A stretch of DNA of 64,000 nucleotides from Sphingomonadales bacterium Ga0077557. GTDB taxonomy: Bacteria > Pseudomonadota > Alphaproteobacteria > Sphingomonadales > Sphingomonadaceae. The DNA lies in NCBI GenBank assembly GCA_001464615.1, contig LNFI01000007.1:248001-312000 (forward strand), read 5' to 3'. The notes beneath the pieces were generated by a model. The model had not been told where the DNA came from and did not search any database. It worked only from the letters and a program-made list of their open reading frames with translations. The translations under genes were made by a program, and so were the position numbers. Below, in pieces: positions 16,198 to 24,854 of the stretch; the stretch's first letter is position 1; each line of letters opens with the position of its first letter.

Positions 16198-17379
16198 ATG
16201 ACCGTGAAAGCCTATGTCGGCGGCGCCGCGATGATCGAGTTCCGCAAGCCCGGTGATAGCGATCCCTATGACGTGATGGGCGGCAATGCCGTTCGCGCTG
16301 CGCTCGCCGACGCCGGCATTGGCCTCGACAAGGTGCAGCAAGCCTATGCCAGCTATATCTATGGCGACAGCGCTTGCGGGCAAAAGGCGCTGTACGAAGT
16401 CGGCCTGCCCGGCATCCCGATCTTCAACGTCAACAATAACTGCTCGTCGGGCTCATCGGCAATCTTCCTGGCGCGGCAGGCGGTTGAATCGGGCATGGCC
16501 GATTGCGTGCTGGCTTTCGGGTTTGAACAGATGCAGCCCGGCGCGCTGAAGGCGCATTGGGACGACCGCGTCTCGCCCGGTCGCCTTGTCCTCAACGCGC
16601 TGTTCAAGTCGCGCCCCAACACGCCGCCGCCGGGGGGTGCTGCGATGTTGTTTGGCTCGGCGGGGTTCGAATATCTCGAAACCTATGGCGCGACGCCTGA
16701 TCTGTTCGCCAAGGTCGCGGTCAAATCGCGCCGCCATGCCGCCGCCAATCCCTATGCGTTGTTCACCAAGCCACTAACGGTCGATGACGTGATGGCATCC
16801 CCTGTCGTCTATGGCGACAGCCTGCACCGGCTGATGTGCTGCCCGCCAACCTGCGGTGCTGCAGCGGTCATCATCGTCAGCGAAAAATTCGCCAAGGCCA
16901 ATGGCATCAACCGCCTGGTCGAGATTGCCGGGCAAGGGATGGCGACCGACACCGCGACCCTGTACGACAATGCGCGCAATGTCGTCGGCCAGGATTATGG
17001 CCGCCGCGCCGCCAACATCGCCTATGAAGCCGCCGGGATCGGCCCGGAGGACGCCGATCTGGTCGAGCTCCACGATTGCTTCACGCCCAATGAGGTGATC
17101 ACCTATGAAGCGCTCGGCCTGTGCGGCGAGGGTGAGGCGACACGCTTCGTCGATGATGGCGACAACACGTATGGCGGCAAGATCGTCGTCAACCCATCGG
17201 GCGGGCTGATGTCAAAAGGACACCCGATCGGCGCAACCGGCGTGGCGCAATGCGTCGAGATCGTCTGGCATTTGCGCGGTGAGGCCGGGCAGCGCCAGGT
17301 TGAGGGCGCGCGGATCGGCCTGCAGCATAACATCGGCGTCCCCGGTGCGGCGGTCGTCACCATTTACAAGGCCGCCTGA
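16198..17379 (+). CDS. SCPx-type thiolase (lipid-transfer protein family)
   Basis: A 393-residue thiolase of the sterol carrier protein X/Ltp group. Nucleophilic Cys82 lies in NNNCSSGSSA, the HDCF motif is at 292-295, and GHPIGATG carries His342. These are the residues of catalytically active SCP2-thiolases, so thiolytic cleavage of a branched 3-oxoacyl-CoA is expected rather than the retro-aldol reaction of cysteine-less Ltp2. RBS GAGGGAAG precedes the ATG. It lies between a hydroxyacyl-CoA dehydrogenase and a pair of acyl-CoA dehydrogenases. Confidence 0.85.
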   Translation: MTVKAYVGGAAMIEFRKPGDSDPYDVMGGNAVRAALADAGIGLDKVQQAYASYIYGDSACGQKALYEVGLPGIPIFNVNNNCSSGSSAIFLARQAVESGMADCVLAFGFEQMQPGALKAHWDDRVSPGRLVLNALFKSRPNTPPPGGAAMLFGSAGFEYLETYGATPDLFAKVAVKSRRHAAANPYALFTKPLTVDDVMASPVVYGDSLHRLMCCPPTCGAAAVIIVSEKFAKANGINRLVEIAGQGMATDTATLYDNARNVVGQDYGRRAANIAYEAAGIGPEDADLVELHDCFTPNEVITYEALGLCGEGEATRFVDDGDNTYGGKIVVNPSGGLMSKGHPIGATGVAQCVEIVWHLRGEAGQRQVEGARIGLQHNIGVPGAAVVTIYKAA

Positions 17380-17391
17380 GTTGACCGACCG

Positions 17392-18486
17392 ATGAATTTC
17401 GATTTTTCGCCCGAACAGCGCCAATTCGGTGATCAGGTCGCCCGGATGCTCGCCGATCTTGCACCCGTCGCCGAGGCGCGGCGCGTGCTGGAGGGCGACG
17501 CCGCCTATAGCGCGCTCGCTTGGCAGGGGCTGGCGGGGCTCGGCTTTCAGGCGATCATGATCCCGGAGGAGCAGGGCGGGCTGGGCATGGGCGCGCTGGA
17601 GATGTGCATCGCGGCCGAACAGATCGGCAAATCAATGGCCCCGGTACCGTCACTGTCGTCGGCCTATATCTTCGCCGAGGCGATCCGGCTGTACGGGGAT
17701 GCCGAACAACAGGCGCGCTGGCTGCCGGGACTGGCGGATGGCAGCATCATCGGCACCTGGGCCGCCGCCGAAGCGCCCGGTGGACGCGCGACCATATTCA
17801 AGGACGGCACTCTGACTGGGCACAAGCTACCGGTGCTGGACGGCATGACCGCCGACATTGCGCTGGTCCTCGCCACGACACCCGGCGAGGACGCGGTGCT
17901 GACCATCTGCTCGCTTTCGGGCGACGGCGTCGTGCGCCACGCGGTCGACAATGTCGATCCGACCCGGCCCGTTGCCGACATCCGCTTCACCAGTGCCGCC
18001 GCCGAACGGCTCGGCGCAGCAGGTGCTGGTGAATGGTCGCATCTGCAGGATCGCGCCGCCGTCCTGCTCGCCTTCGAACAAATCGGTGCCGCCGACCGCG
18101 CGCTGTGGATGGCGCGCGACTATGCGCTTACCCGCAAGTCGTTCGGTCGGCCGATCGGCTCCTATCAGGCGATCAAGCACAAGCTCGCCAATGTCTATGC
18201 GAAGAATGAGATTGCCCGCTCGCACGCCTATTACGGTGCCTGGGCCTTGGCGACAGGCGCACCCGAACTGCCCCTGGCGGCGGCGGGTGCGCGCGTTTCC
18301 GCTTCCGAAGCTTTGTCCTTTGCCGCGCAGGAAAACATCCAGACGCATGGCGGCATCGGTTTTACCTGGGAGTCGGACTGCCATCTCTTTTACCGCCGCG
18401 CGCAGCAGCACGCGCTGATCCTGGGATCGACGCCCCAATGGAAGACGCGTATCTTCAAAAAGTTACAGGGCCAGAGCCCGGCATAG
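17392..18486 (+). CDS. Acyl-CoA dehydrogenase, alpha-type subunit of a heteromeric pair
   Basis: A 364-residue member of the dehydrogenase fold starting MNFDFSPEQRQFGDQVARM. The C-terminus has QTHGGIGFTWESDCHLFYRR and then ALILGSTPQWK, without the C-terminal Y-E-G-T-x-E base motif. This composition and the adjacent partner match the alpha2-beta2 steroid side-chain dehydrogenases of Mycobacterium (FadE28/FadE29, ChsE1-ChsE2 type), in which two different subunits share FAD sites. It starts 12 bases after the thiolase and is followed within ten bases by its partner. Confidence 0.82.
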   Translation: MNFDFSPEQRQFGDQVARMLADLAPVAEARRVLEGDAAYSALAWQGLAGLGFQAIMIPEEQGGLGMGALEMCIAAEQIGKSMAPVPSLSSAYIFAEAIRLYGDAEQQARWLPGLADGSIIGTWAAAEAPGGRATIFKDGTLTGHKLPVLDGMTADIALVLATTPGEDAVLTICSLSGDGVVRHAVDNVDPTRPVADIRFTSAAAERLGAAGAGEWSHLQDRAAVLLAFEQIGAADRALWMARDYALTRKSFGRPIGSYQAIKHKLANVYAKNEIARSHAYYGAWALATGAPELPLAAAGARVSASEALSFAAQENIQTHGGIGFTWESDCHLFYRRAQQHALILGSTPQWKTRIFKKLQGQSPA

Positions 18487-18495
18487 GACAATAAG

Positions 18496-19722
18496 GTGGA
18501 CTTTAACGACACACCCGAAGAAGCCGCGTTCCGCGCCGAAGTACGCGACTGGCTAGCGGCGAATGCGGTCTTGCGCAGCGACACGACCGAAAAACTGGCG
18601 GTCGGCCTGAGCGCCAATCTGGATAAAGCACGCGCGTTTCAACGCAAAAAGGTCGAGGCTGGCTTTTCGGTCATCACCATGTCGCGCGCATTTGGTGGAC
18701 GCGGCGGCACCGCTATTCAGCAGGTGATCTATCTGCAGGAAGAGGCGCGCTACGACAATTGCGGCGTCGCGGAAATCTTCGGCGTCGGGCTCGGCATGTG
18801 CCTGCCCACCATCCTGCACAACGGCACCGATGCGCAGCGCGACCGCTATCTGGGGCCCGGCATCAGCGGCGATGAAATCTGGTGCCAGCTGTTTTCCGAA
18901 CCCTCGGGCGGGTCGGACGTGGCGGGCGCGCGGACATCAGCGGCGCGCGACGGCGACGACTGGATCGTAAACGGCCAGAAAATCTGGACATCGGGCGCGC
19001 ATTACAGCGATTTCGGCATCATCACGACGCGCACCGACCCCACCGCCCGCAAGCATCGCGGGATGACGATGTTTATCGTGGACATGAAATCGCCGGGCAT
19101 CGAAGTCCGCCCGATCCGGCAATTGTCGAACACGTCGGAATTCAATGAGGTGTTCTTCACCGACGTCCGCGTGCCCGACGCCAACAGGCTCGGCGCGTTG
19201 AACGATGGCTGGAATGTTGCGCTATCGACGCTGATGCACGAGCGCGTCAGCATTGGTGCCCGGTCCGAAACGCTCGACTGGCGACGCCTGCTCGACATCG
19301 CCCGCGCCCAGGAGATTGATGGCAGGCCCGCGACCGAGGATGCGCGCGTCGGCGACCAGATCGTCGACGCCTGGCTGGTTGAATTCGGCGCGCAGCTGAC
19401 CTCGTTTCGCGGCCAGACCGCCCTGTCGCGCGGGGAAGCGCCGGGGCCCGAGCAATCGATACTCAAGATGCTGAAAGCGCCGATGCTCCAGCAAAACGCC
19501 TATCGCGCGATGGAGATGGCGGGGGAAGCCGGCGTGCTGACGCACATCGAAGTCGGCGACGACTGGGACGATGTCATCGCCTCGCTGCTGCTCAGCCCCG
19601 GCATCCGCATCGCGGGCGGCAGCGATGAGATACTGCGCAACATCGTCGCGGAGCGCGTGCTGGGCCTGCCGCAGGATGTGCGGCTCGACAAGGATGTGCC
19701 ATTCAATGAGATTCCGGTGTAA
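18496..19722 (+). CDS. Acyl-CoA dehydrogenase, beta-type subunit of a heteromeric pair
   Basis: A 408-residue acyl-CoA dehydrogenase with GTG start at 18496 after AATAAGG. Motifs include QLFSEPSGGSDVAG, NGQKIWTSGAHYSDF and a C-terminal GGSDEILRNIVAERVLGLP, which keeps the acidic residue missing in the upstream subunit. The pair resembles FadE29-type partners in steroid side-chain oxidation. Together they would introduce the double bond in a short branched acyl-CoA. A second pair of the same design is at 45181-47523. It is the last gene before an AT-richer islet. Confidence 0.82.
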   Translation: MDFNDTPEEAAFRAEVRDWLAANAVLRSDTTEKLAVGLSANLDKARAFQRKKVEAGFSVITMSRAFGGRGGTAIQQVIYLQEEARYDNCGVAEIFGVGLGMCLPTILHNGTDAQRDRYLGPGISGDEIWCQLFSEPSGGSDVAGARTSAARDGDDWIVNGQKIWTSGAHYSDFGIITTRTDPTARKHRGMTMFIVDMKSPGIEVRPIRQLSNTSEFNEVFFTDVRVPDANRLGALNDGWNVALSTLMHERVSIGARSETLDWRRLLDIARAQEIDGRPATEDARVGDQIVDAWLVEFGAQLTSFRGQTALSRGEAPGPEQSILKMLKAPMLQQNAYRAMEMAGEAGVLTHIEVGDDWDDVIASLLLSPGIRIAGGSDEILRNIVAERVLGLPQDVRLDKDVPFNEIPV

Positions 19723-19764
19723 CGCCCGGCCACAGCACAGGATCGGTGGGGCCCCGCTTAGGTG

Positions 19765-19789
19765 ACCGGAATGTTGGGGGGCCGGAATG
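19765..19789 (+). repeat. CCGGAATG direct repeats flanking the islet, left side
   Basis: ACCGGAATG at 19765-19773 and GCCGGAATG at 19781-19789 are followed by a T-rich run. A third copy, GCCGGAATG followed by GCCGCTTTTGGGA, is at 20902-20910 on the other side of the orphan gene. They could be remnants of a recombination or insertion site, or simply a dispersed short repeat. The 19723-19883 gap holds nothing else that I recognise. Confidence 0.4.
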
Positions 19790-19883
19790 TCAGTTTTTGG
19801 AATGAGAAACGATGAAAGCTACCGCAGCGCCCGTTCGTTGATGGTTGGTTGCTGGATCATTCCTTTAACAGTCGGGCTAACTC

Positions 19884-20900
19884 ATGACTGACCAAGAAAC
19901 TACATATTCAACGTTCATGCATCTTTCAGCAGGGCTGCGTTCAACCCAGGACGAAAGGGCGGCGGTTAGGTTTTGGCCATATGGAAAAAACCAAGTTGTT
20001 GAAGTAACTTCCTTTCCAGATGAAAAATTCGGGGAAATCGTTGCAAATGCGGGTCTTCGTTGCATTGGCAATGAGGAGCGGGTGTGGTCATCTGGATATG
20101 AAGACCGACATTGGAATCCGGCTCTCGTTCCGAATCTCGGAGCGAACATTGCCGACTGGCCCGGCCACGATTGGGCGGCCTTGGGCAACGCGCACCGGGA
20201 GCGGAATGAACACAATGCCAGCCGACTCAGCTCTGCCGCTGGTTTCCACTTGATGGGTGCGTCGCGAAGATTGATGCACATTTCCGAATGGTATCACCAG
20301 ATGCTGCTTTACGCTCACTTGAAAGACTTCCACGATGGGATGGCATTTAGAAATTCGGACCACACGAATTTTCTGGTGGATTGCCACAGCTTTTTGAATG
20401 AAGTTGGCTCGGCCCGCGACCATATTTCAGCATATGCCGCGAATGCTATTGCAGGTCTCACTGGTATCGGGACTTTCGCAACACTTGCGAAAAGGAGCAG
20501 CGAACTAACCGATGGCCTAAAAGTTATCGTTGCCGAGGCATGGCAGGACAGTACCGATAAGCTCACATTGAAACACATCGGCAGATACAGAGATGAAATT
20601 GTCCATGAGCGACCAATTGCCGCATTGAGCAAGGGGCTTTTCGAAACACAGCGTTTTGAATTGGGGCTCGACCATCCGATCCTTGGAGTCAAATTTGATA
20701 TTCAGGTTTGGCCCAACAAGAAAGCAGATGTGAAATTCGATGCGCTCCGACAGTTCCACGCGATGCTTCGGGTCCTCTACGAATTCGGGCGGGCCGTGAT
20801 CTCATTGGCACCTATTGAGCCGCTGGCTCCGACGCTAATTGGTGGCAGGGGCGGGGTCAAAATCACTTCTATACCAACGAGTCGCATTCCGTTCCCGTAA
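19884..20900 (+). CDS. Orphan protein with a HEPN-like R-x4-H motif
   Basis: A 338-residue protein of unknown function that matches no family I can name with confidence. The mostly helical second half contains R236-D-E-I-V-H241 within RYRDEIVHERPIA; R-x4-6-H after a long helix is the signature of HEPN domains, found in RNases, toxin-antitoxin and defence proteins. There is no signal peptide and no membrane segment. The gene is visibly AT-richer than its surroundings and has different codon use (for example many GAA, AAA, TTT). It has no partner gene and interrupts a run of lipid-catabolic genes, suggesting acquisition by transfer. The HEPN assignment is tentative. Confidence 0.6.
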   Translation: MTDQETTYSTFMHLSAGLRSTQDERAAVRFWPYGKNQVVEVTSFPDEKFGEIVANAGLRCIGNEERVWSSGYEDRHWNPALVPNLGANIADWPGHDWAALGNAHRERNEHNASRLSSAAGFHLMGASRRLMHISEWYHQMLLYAHLKDFHDGMAFRNSDHTNFLVDCHSFLNEVGSARDHISAYAANAIAGLTGIGTFATLAKRSSELTDGLKVIVAEAWQDSTDKLTLKHIGRYRDEIVHERPIAALSKGLFETQRFELGLDHPILGVKFDIQVWPNKKADVKFDALRQFHAMLRVLYEFGRAVISLAPIEPLAPTLIGGRGGVKITSIPTSRIPFP

Positions 20901-20901
20901 C

Positions 20902-20910
20902 GCCGGAATG
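20902..20910 (+). repeat. CCGGAATG repeat, right side of the islet
   Basis: GCCGGAATG immediately after the orphan gene, matching the two copies at 19765 and 19781; the following GCCGCTTTTGGGA resembles the TCAGTTTTTGGAA that follows the left copy. This supports paired boundaries of the islet. Confidence 0.4.
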
Positions 20911-20976
20911 GCCGCTTTTGGGAAACGGCACTTTCAATCCGAACGTTGCAAAACTTGTCGCAAACTGCCGTCGCCC

Positions 20977-22428
20977 TTAGCCCGCCAACCGAACCCGCCG
21001 CAATTCACTCCGCCGCACCTTCCCCGCATCATCCCTGACCGGCTCCGACACGAATTCGACACTGCGTGGCACCTTGTAGCGCGCCACCTGCGTGCCAACA
21101 AAGGCGATCAAGTCCTCCGCGTCCATCGGCGTGAAGCAATCGACGATGGCGTGCACCCGATTGCCCAGATCATCGTCGGGCAGGCCGATCACCGCGCTTG
21201 ATCGCACATTCGGATGCGCGTCGATTGCGGCCTCGACTTCCGCCGGATAGACGTTCGCGCCGCCACACAGGATCATGTCGGTGCGGCGGTCGGCGATATA
21301 GAGATAGCCATCGGCGTCGAACCAGCCGAGATCGCCCAGGCTTTCGAAGCCGTCGCTCGTTGCGCGCGCTTCTGCGCCGACATAATGATAGGTCGTCCCC
21401 GCCCCCGCCTTGGGCCGCATATAGATTTCGCCGATTTCGCCCGCGGGCAGCACCTGTCCGTCCTCGCCCAAAATCTTCATGTCGAACAGGTCGAGCGGCT
21501 TGCCGACCGATCCCTTGTGCGCCAGCCATTCGTCGCCGCGGATCAGCGTCGTCCCCTGCGCCTCGGTGCCGCCATACAGCTCCCAAATCTTCTCCGGGCC
21601 CAGCCAGTCGATCCAGGCCTGTTTCAGCCACGCCGGGCACGGCGCGGCCATATGCCACAAGGTCTCGATCGACGAGACGTCGAAACGCGCGCGGATATCA
21701 GGGGCCAGCCGCGATATCCGCGACATCATCGTCGGCGCCATCAGCACCCAGCCGACGCGGTGCTGCTCAATCAGCGCCAGCGCCTCTTGCGGATCAAAGC
21801 GCTTCATCACCACCAGATGATGGCCGCGCGACAGGCCGATCATCGACAGCGAAAAAGGCGCATTGTGATAGAGCGGCCCCGGCACCAGCTGTGCCTGCCC
21901 GGTCGTCATCCCCATGAACGGCGCATCGGGGTCGAACGCTGCCGGGCTTTTGGCGACAATCAGTTTGGGGCGGCCTGTGCTGCCACCCGATGTCGGGGCC
22001 TTCCAGTGCCGCGTGATCTTGTCGGGCAGCGGCGCATCGCTGATGTCCGGCGCGGGCACAAACCCCTCGGCTACATGCGCGCGCCCGCCGACAACCGCGC
22101 GCGCCGTGCCGACGATCAGCGCAGGCTTGGCGAGCTCGACGATTGCCTGCAATTCGGCATCGGGCAATTTTGCCGACACGGGCTGCGGTGTCGCCCCTAG
22201 TTTCCAGGTCGCCACCACTGCCTGATAAAATTCAATGCCATTGGGCAGCGCGATCGTCACAAGATCGTCCTCACTCACGCCCAGCGCCTGATAAGCCCGC
22301 GCCAAGCGATTAGTGCTGAGGTCAAAGTCGCGGCGCGAAATGCTCTGCCCTTCGCAGGTGATCATTGGCCGGTCTGGATCGGCATCGGCGTGCATCTTCA
22401 GCACCGCCGCCATCGACATCACCGCCAT
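20977..22428 (-). CDS. Acyl-CoA synthetase (AMP-forming)
   Basis: A 483-residue ATP-dependent acid:CoA ligase of the ANL superfamily. The phosphate-binding loop is TSGGSTGRPKLI, adenylate binding ELYGGTEAQG, the hinge region is YLYIADRRTDMILCGGANVY and the C-terminal lysine region DDAGKVRRSELRR. It is shorter than long-chain FadD and resembles FadD-like ligases of steroid and terpenoid clusters. It is last in a minus-strand operon with an MFS transporter (28 bases upstream) and an HSL-type hydrolase. This suggests import, ester cleavage and activation of the same acid. The acid is unknown. Confidence 0.85.
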   Translation of the reverse strand: MAVMSMAAVLKMHADADPDRPMITCEGQSISRRDFDLSTNRLARAYQALGVSEDDLVTIALPNGIEFYQAVVATWKLGATPQPVSAKLPDAELQAIVELAKPALIVGTARAVVGGRAHVAEGFVPAPDISDAPLPDKITRHWKAPTSGGSTGRPKLIVAKSPAAFDPDAPFMGMTTGQAQLVPGPLYHNAPFSLSMIGLSRGHHLVVMKRFDPQEALALIEQHRVGWVLMAPTMMSRISRLAPDIRARFDVSSIETLWHMAAPCPAWLKQAWIDWLGPEKIWELYGGTEAQGTTLIRGDEWLAHKGSVGKPLDLFDMKILGEDGQVLPAGEIGEIYMRPKAGAGTTYHYVGAEARATSDGFESLGDLGWFDADGYLYIADRRTDMILCGGANVYPAEVEAAIDAHPNVRSSAVIGLPDDDLGNRVHAIVDCFTPMDAEDLIAFVGTQVARYKVPRSVEFVSEPVRDDAGKVRRSELRRVRLAG

Positions 22429-22456
22429 CTACCGCACTCCCCCGATGCTCGCAGGA

Positions 22457-23776
22457 TCAATCGACCCGGTCGCTATGAAATGTCTTCGCACCGATGATGT
22501 AAAGAATGCCGCCGCTGAGAAAGACCACCGGCACAAATTGCAGGACTGCCTTCAACGATCCTTCACCGAGTGTCGGGGCCAGCGCTGTGCTGACGATCCC
22601 TATGCCCCATGGCCCCAGGCCCTGGCCGATGAACGCTGAAATGAACATGGTGATCGCCACCGCCACCCCGCGCATTCGCGCTGGCACCGTTGACTGGATC
22701 GACGCAGAGGCTGGACCCACTGTGAAGCCGAGCAGAAAGGTCGAAATTCCGATAAACGTAAGTGTCAGCGTAAGAGAATTGACCGAGAAGGCGATGATAT
22801 AGCTGAAGGTGATCAGGATGTTGACGATCCCTGGCATCCACATTTCCCAACGCCTGTCAGCTTTTAAAAGAGGGGCCGCGACCGCCGCGCCAATCAGCAT
22901 CCCGACGACGATCGAACTCCCCGCAATCGAGCCGTAAACCAGCCCGATATCGCGCATCGACATCTGATAACTGCGGATCAGCAGGGCCGGAATCCAATAG
23001 CCCAGCCCATAAATGCCAAAAGACGTCACCGAATAGGCAAAGACGATGAAGGAAAATGTCCGGTTCGATGCCAGCGTCTTCATCGTCGAGGCGAAGCTCG
23101 GCTGCAAATCGACCGCTGCCGACGGACGTTCAAACCGGCCGCGCGCAGGCTCCTTGACGGTCAGCAGAATCATCAACGCAAGCAGCAGGCCAGGGACACC
23201 GAACGCGATGAACGTATTGCGCCAGCCCAGCGATTGCGCGAGCACACCGGCCAGGATCAGCCCAAGTGTCGAGCCAATCGCCAGCCCCGACTGGATCAAC
23301 GCCATGGCGCTCGCCCGGTGCTGCGGCTTAAAGCTGTCGCCAATCAGCGAATAGGAAGCCGGAAGGCTTCCCGCTTCGCCAACGCCAACACTGGTGCGCA
23401 TGATGAACAACTGAACGAAATTCTGGACATAGCCCGTCACCATAGTGCCGACGCTGAACAGTCCAATTGAAATACCGAGCAACTTCGAACGAGACCAGGT
23501 GTCGGTCAGGCGCCCAAGAAACAGACCGAAAATTGCATAGAAAATCGCAAACGCCATGCTGAGCGAGCCGACCTCGCTGTCCGTCATGCCGAATTCCTTA
23601 CGGATCGGCTCGACCAGGACCGGCAAAATTGCTCGGTCCATTGTGCTCAACAAATTGGTCATGAAGAAAATGAAGACGAGATAATAGAGATAGACCGATC
23701 CGAATCTCCCCCCCGTCGCGTCATCCGGGCTGTCGGTCATGGCGTCAGGCAAGGCGGATTGGGGCGTCGTCGACAT
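22457..23776 (-). CDS. MFS transporter, spinster-like
   Basis: A 439-residue inner-membrane transporter with about twelve hydrophobic segments. The loop between helices 2 and 3 is GLFLGRLTDTWSRSKLLG, the MFS signature (G-x-x-x-D/R-x-x-R), and GVGEAGSLPASYSLIGD in helix 4-5 is typical of spinster-type members common near aromatic, steroid and terpenoid genes in sphingomonads. Start at 23776 lies three bases after the stop of the hydrolase upstream, so the two are co-transcribed. Direction and substrate cannot be read from the sequence; uptake of the cluster substrate is plausible. Confidence 0.85.
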   Translation of the reverse strand: MSTTPQSALPDAMTDSPDDATGGRFGSVYLYYLVFIFFMTNLLSTMDRAILPVLVEPIRKEFGMTDSEVGSLSMAFAIFYAIFGLFLGRLTDTWSRSKLLGISIGLFSVGTMVTGYVQNFVQLFIMRTSVGVGEAGSLPASYSLIGDSFKPQHRASAMALIQSGLAIGSTLGLILAGVLAQSLGWRNTFIAFGVPGLLLALMILLTVKEPARGRFERPSAAVDLQPSFASTMKTLASNRTFSFIVFAYSVTSFGIYGLGYWIPALLIRSYQMSMRDIGLVYGSIAGSSIVVGMLIGAAVAAPLLKADRRWEMWMPGIVNILITFSYIIAFSVNSLTLTLTFIGISTFLLGFTVGPASASIQSTVPARMRGVAVAITMFISAFIGQGLGPWGIGIVSTALAPTLGEGSLKAVLQFVPVVFLSGGILYIIGAKTFHSDRVD

Positions 23777-23779
23777 GGC

Positions 23780-24682
23780 TCAGTCCATCCTTGTCTTGAT
23801 ATAATCACCGATCGCGTCGATCGCCTGGGCGGCATCCTCCAATTCGGTCGCAAACCAGTGCCAGACATGCGTCTGGTGCGGCCACACCTCGAAGGTCACG
23901 TCGACGCCCTCGCGCCGCGCCTTGTGCGCAATGGCGATGCCGTCATCGAGCAGCACCTCGCCCCCGCCGACTTGAATGAGCAGCGGCGGCAGGCCGGTCA
24001 GGTCACCGAACAGCGGCGAGACATAGGGCCCCTTGGGGTCGCCCTCGCCAACATAGAGCTTCGCACCGATGAACAGCGGCGTGGTGCTGGCGATGTCGCG
24101 ACCGACATTGGTGGTCAGCGTCTTGTGATCCATTGTCATGTCGATCCAGGGCGAGATCGGCACGCCGAGCGCGGGCATCGGCAGGTCGCCAGCATCGCGG
24201 ATCTTCATCAGCGCGGCGATCGTCAGCCCGCCACCCGCCGACTCCCCGGCAAGGATGATCTTCTTCGCGTCATACCCCTCGGTCAGCAACCAGCGATACG
24301 CCGCCAGCGTATCGTCGAGCGCGGCGGGAAAGGGATGTTCGGGCGCCAGCCGGTAATCGATATTGAGCACCCTCGCGTCCGCCGCCCGCCCGATCCGCGA
24401 CGCGCATTCGCGCACTGTGGTTGGCGATCCGGAAACGTAGCAGCCGCCATGAATGTAGAGGATGACGCGCTCTTCGCGGGCATTGGCGGGCACCACCCAT
24501 TCGGCGCGGACGCCGCCGGAATCGACCGGCGTAACGGCGATGTCGTCGCCCAGCGGGTAGCGGCCGTCAAATGAGGCAATCGACAGCCGGACATGTTCCA
24601 GCGTCTGGGAAAACTTTTCGCGGATATCCTTTTCCGCATCGCGGGCGCGCATGTAATTCTGAAAACTCTCGCTCTGCTGCAC
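23780..24682 (-). CDS. Alpha/beta hydrolase, hormone-sensitive-lipase family
   Basis: A 300-residue esterase. YIHGGCYVSG is the oxyanion-hole HGGG-type motif with Cys in place of the fourth Gly, GESAGGG carries the nucleophilic Ser, GGGEVLLDD the acid and PHQTHVWHWF the His. No signal peptide, so it is cytoplasmic. I choose the GTG at 24682, preceded by AGGGGAGAG seven bases away, instead of the longer open frame to 24808, because the result has the normal family length. First gene of the minus-strand operon with transporter and ligase. Confidence 0.83.
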   Translation of the reverse strand: MQQSESFQNYMRARDAEKDIREKFSQTLEHVRLSIASFDGRYPLGDDIAVTPVDSGGVRAEWVVPANAREERVILYIHGGCYVSGSPTTVRECASRIGRAADARVLNIDYRLAPEHPFPAALDDTLAAYRWLLTEGYDAKKIILAGESAGGGLTIAALMKIRDAGDLPMPALGVPISPWIDMTMDHKTLTTNVGRDIASTTPLFIGAKLYVGEGDPKGPYVSPLFGDLTGLPPLLIQVGGGEVLLDDGIAIAHKARREGVDVTFEVWPHQTHVWHWFATELEDAAQAIDAIGDYIKTRMD

Positions 24683-24854
24683 GATCCGCTCTCCCCTTTC
24701 GATTGACGCATACACTACACAGGGTATATATTTTTTCCCGATAGTAAACATCGACCGTCCCTGAAGATAGCGCGGCGGATCGGGCAGAAACCAAGCAAAA
24801 CCGGCCATTACTGGCGGGATAACAGGCCAGTATATGGCCTGAAGACAGGAAAGG
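24683..24854. promoter_or_regulatory. Divergent promoter region between two catabolic operons
   Basis: This 172-base gap is AT-richer than its flanks. On the plus strand TTGACG (24703-24708) and TATATA (24725-24730) are 16 bases apart. On the minus strand the self-complementary TATATA could serve as -10 as well. AAGCAAAACCGGCCA near 24793-24807 resembles the GGCAAAACCGGACA of site C at 56513. A separate palindrome lies at 24809. Confidence 0.45.
24809..24832. promoter_or_regulatory. Palindrome TACTGGC-N10-GCCAGTA, candidate operator
   Basis: Perfect seven-base arms TACTGGC at 24809-24815 and GCCAGTA at 24826-24832; flanking CCAT and TATGG extend the symmetry imperfectly. It lies 23 bases before the ATG of the plus-strand operon, downstream of the predicted promoter, where a repressor would block transcription. 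No regulator gene is adjacent. Confidence 0.45.

Noticed and set aside
19884..20900. Toxin-antitoxin pair
   Set aside because: No partner gene is found on either side; only a single orphan protein is present.
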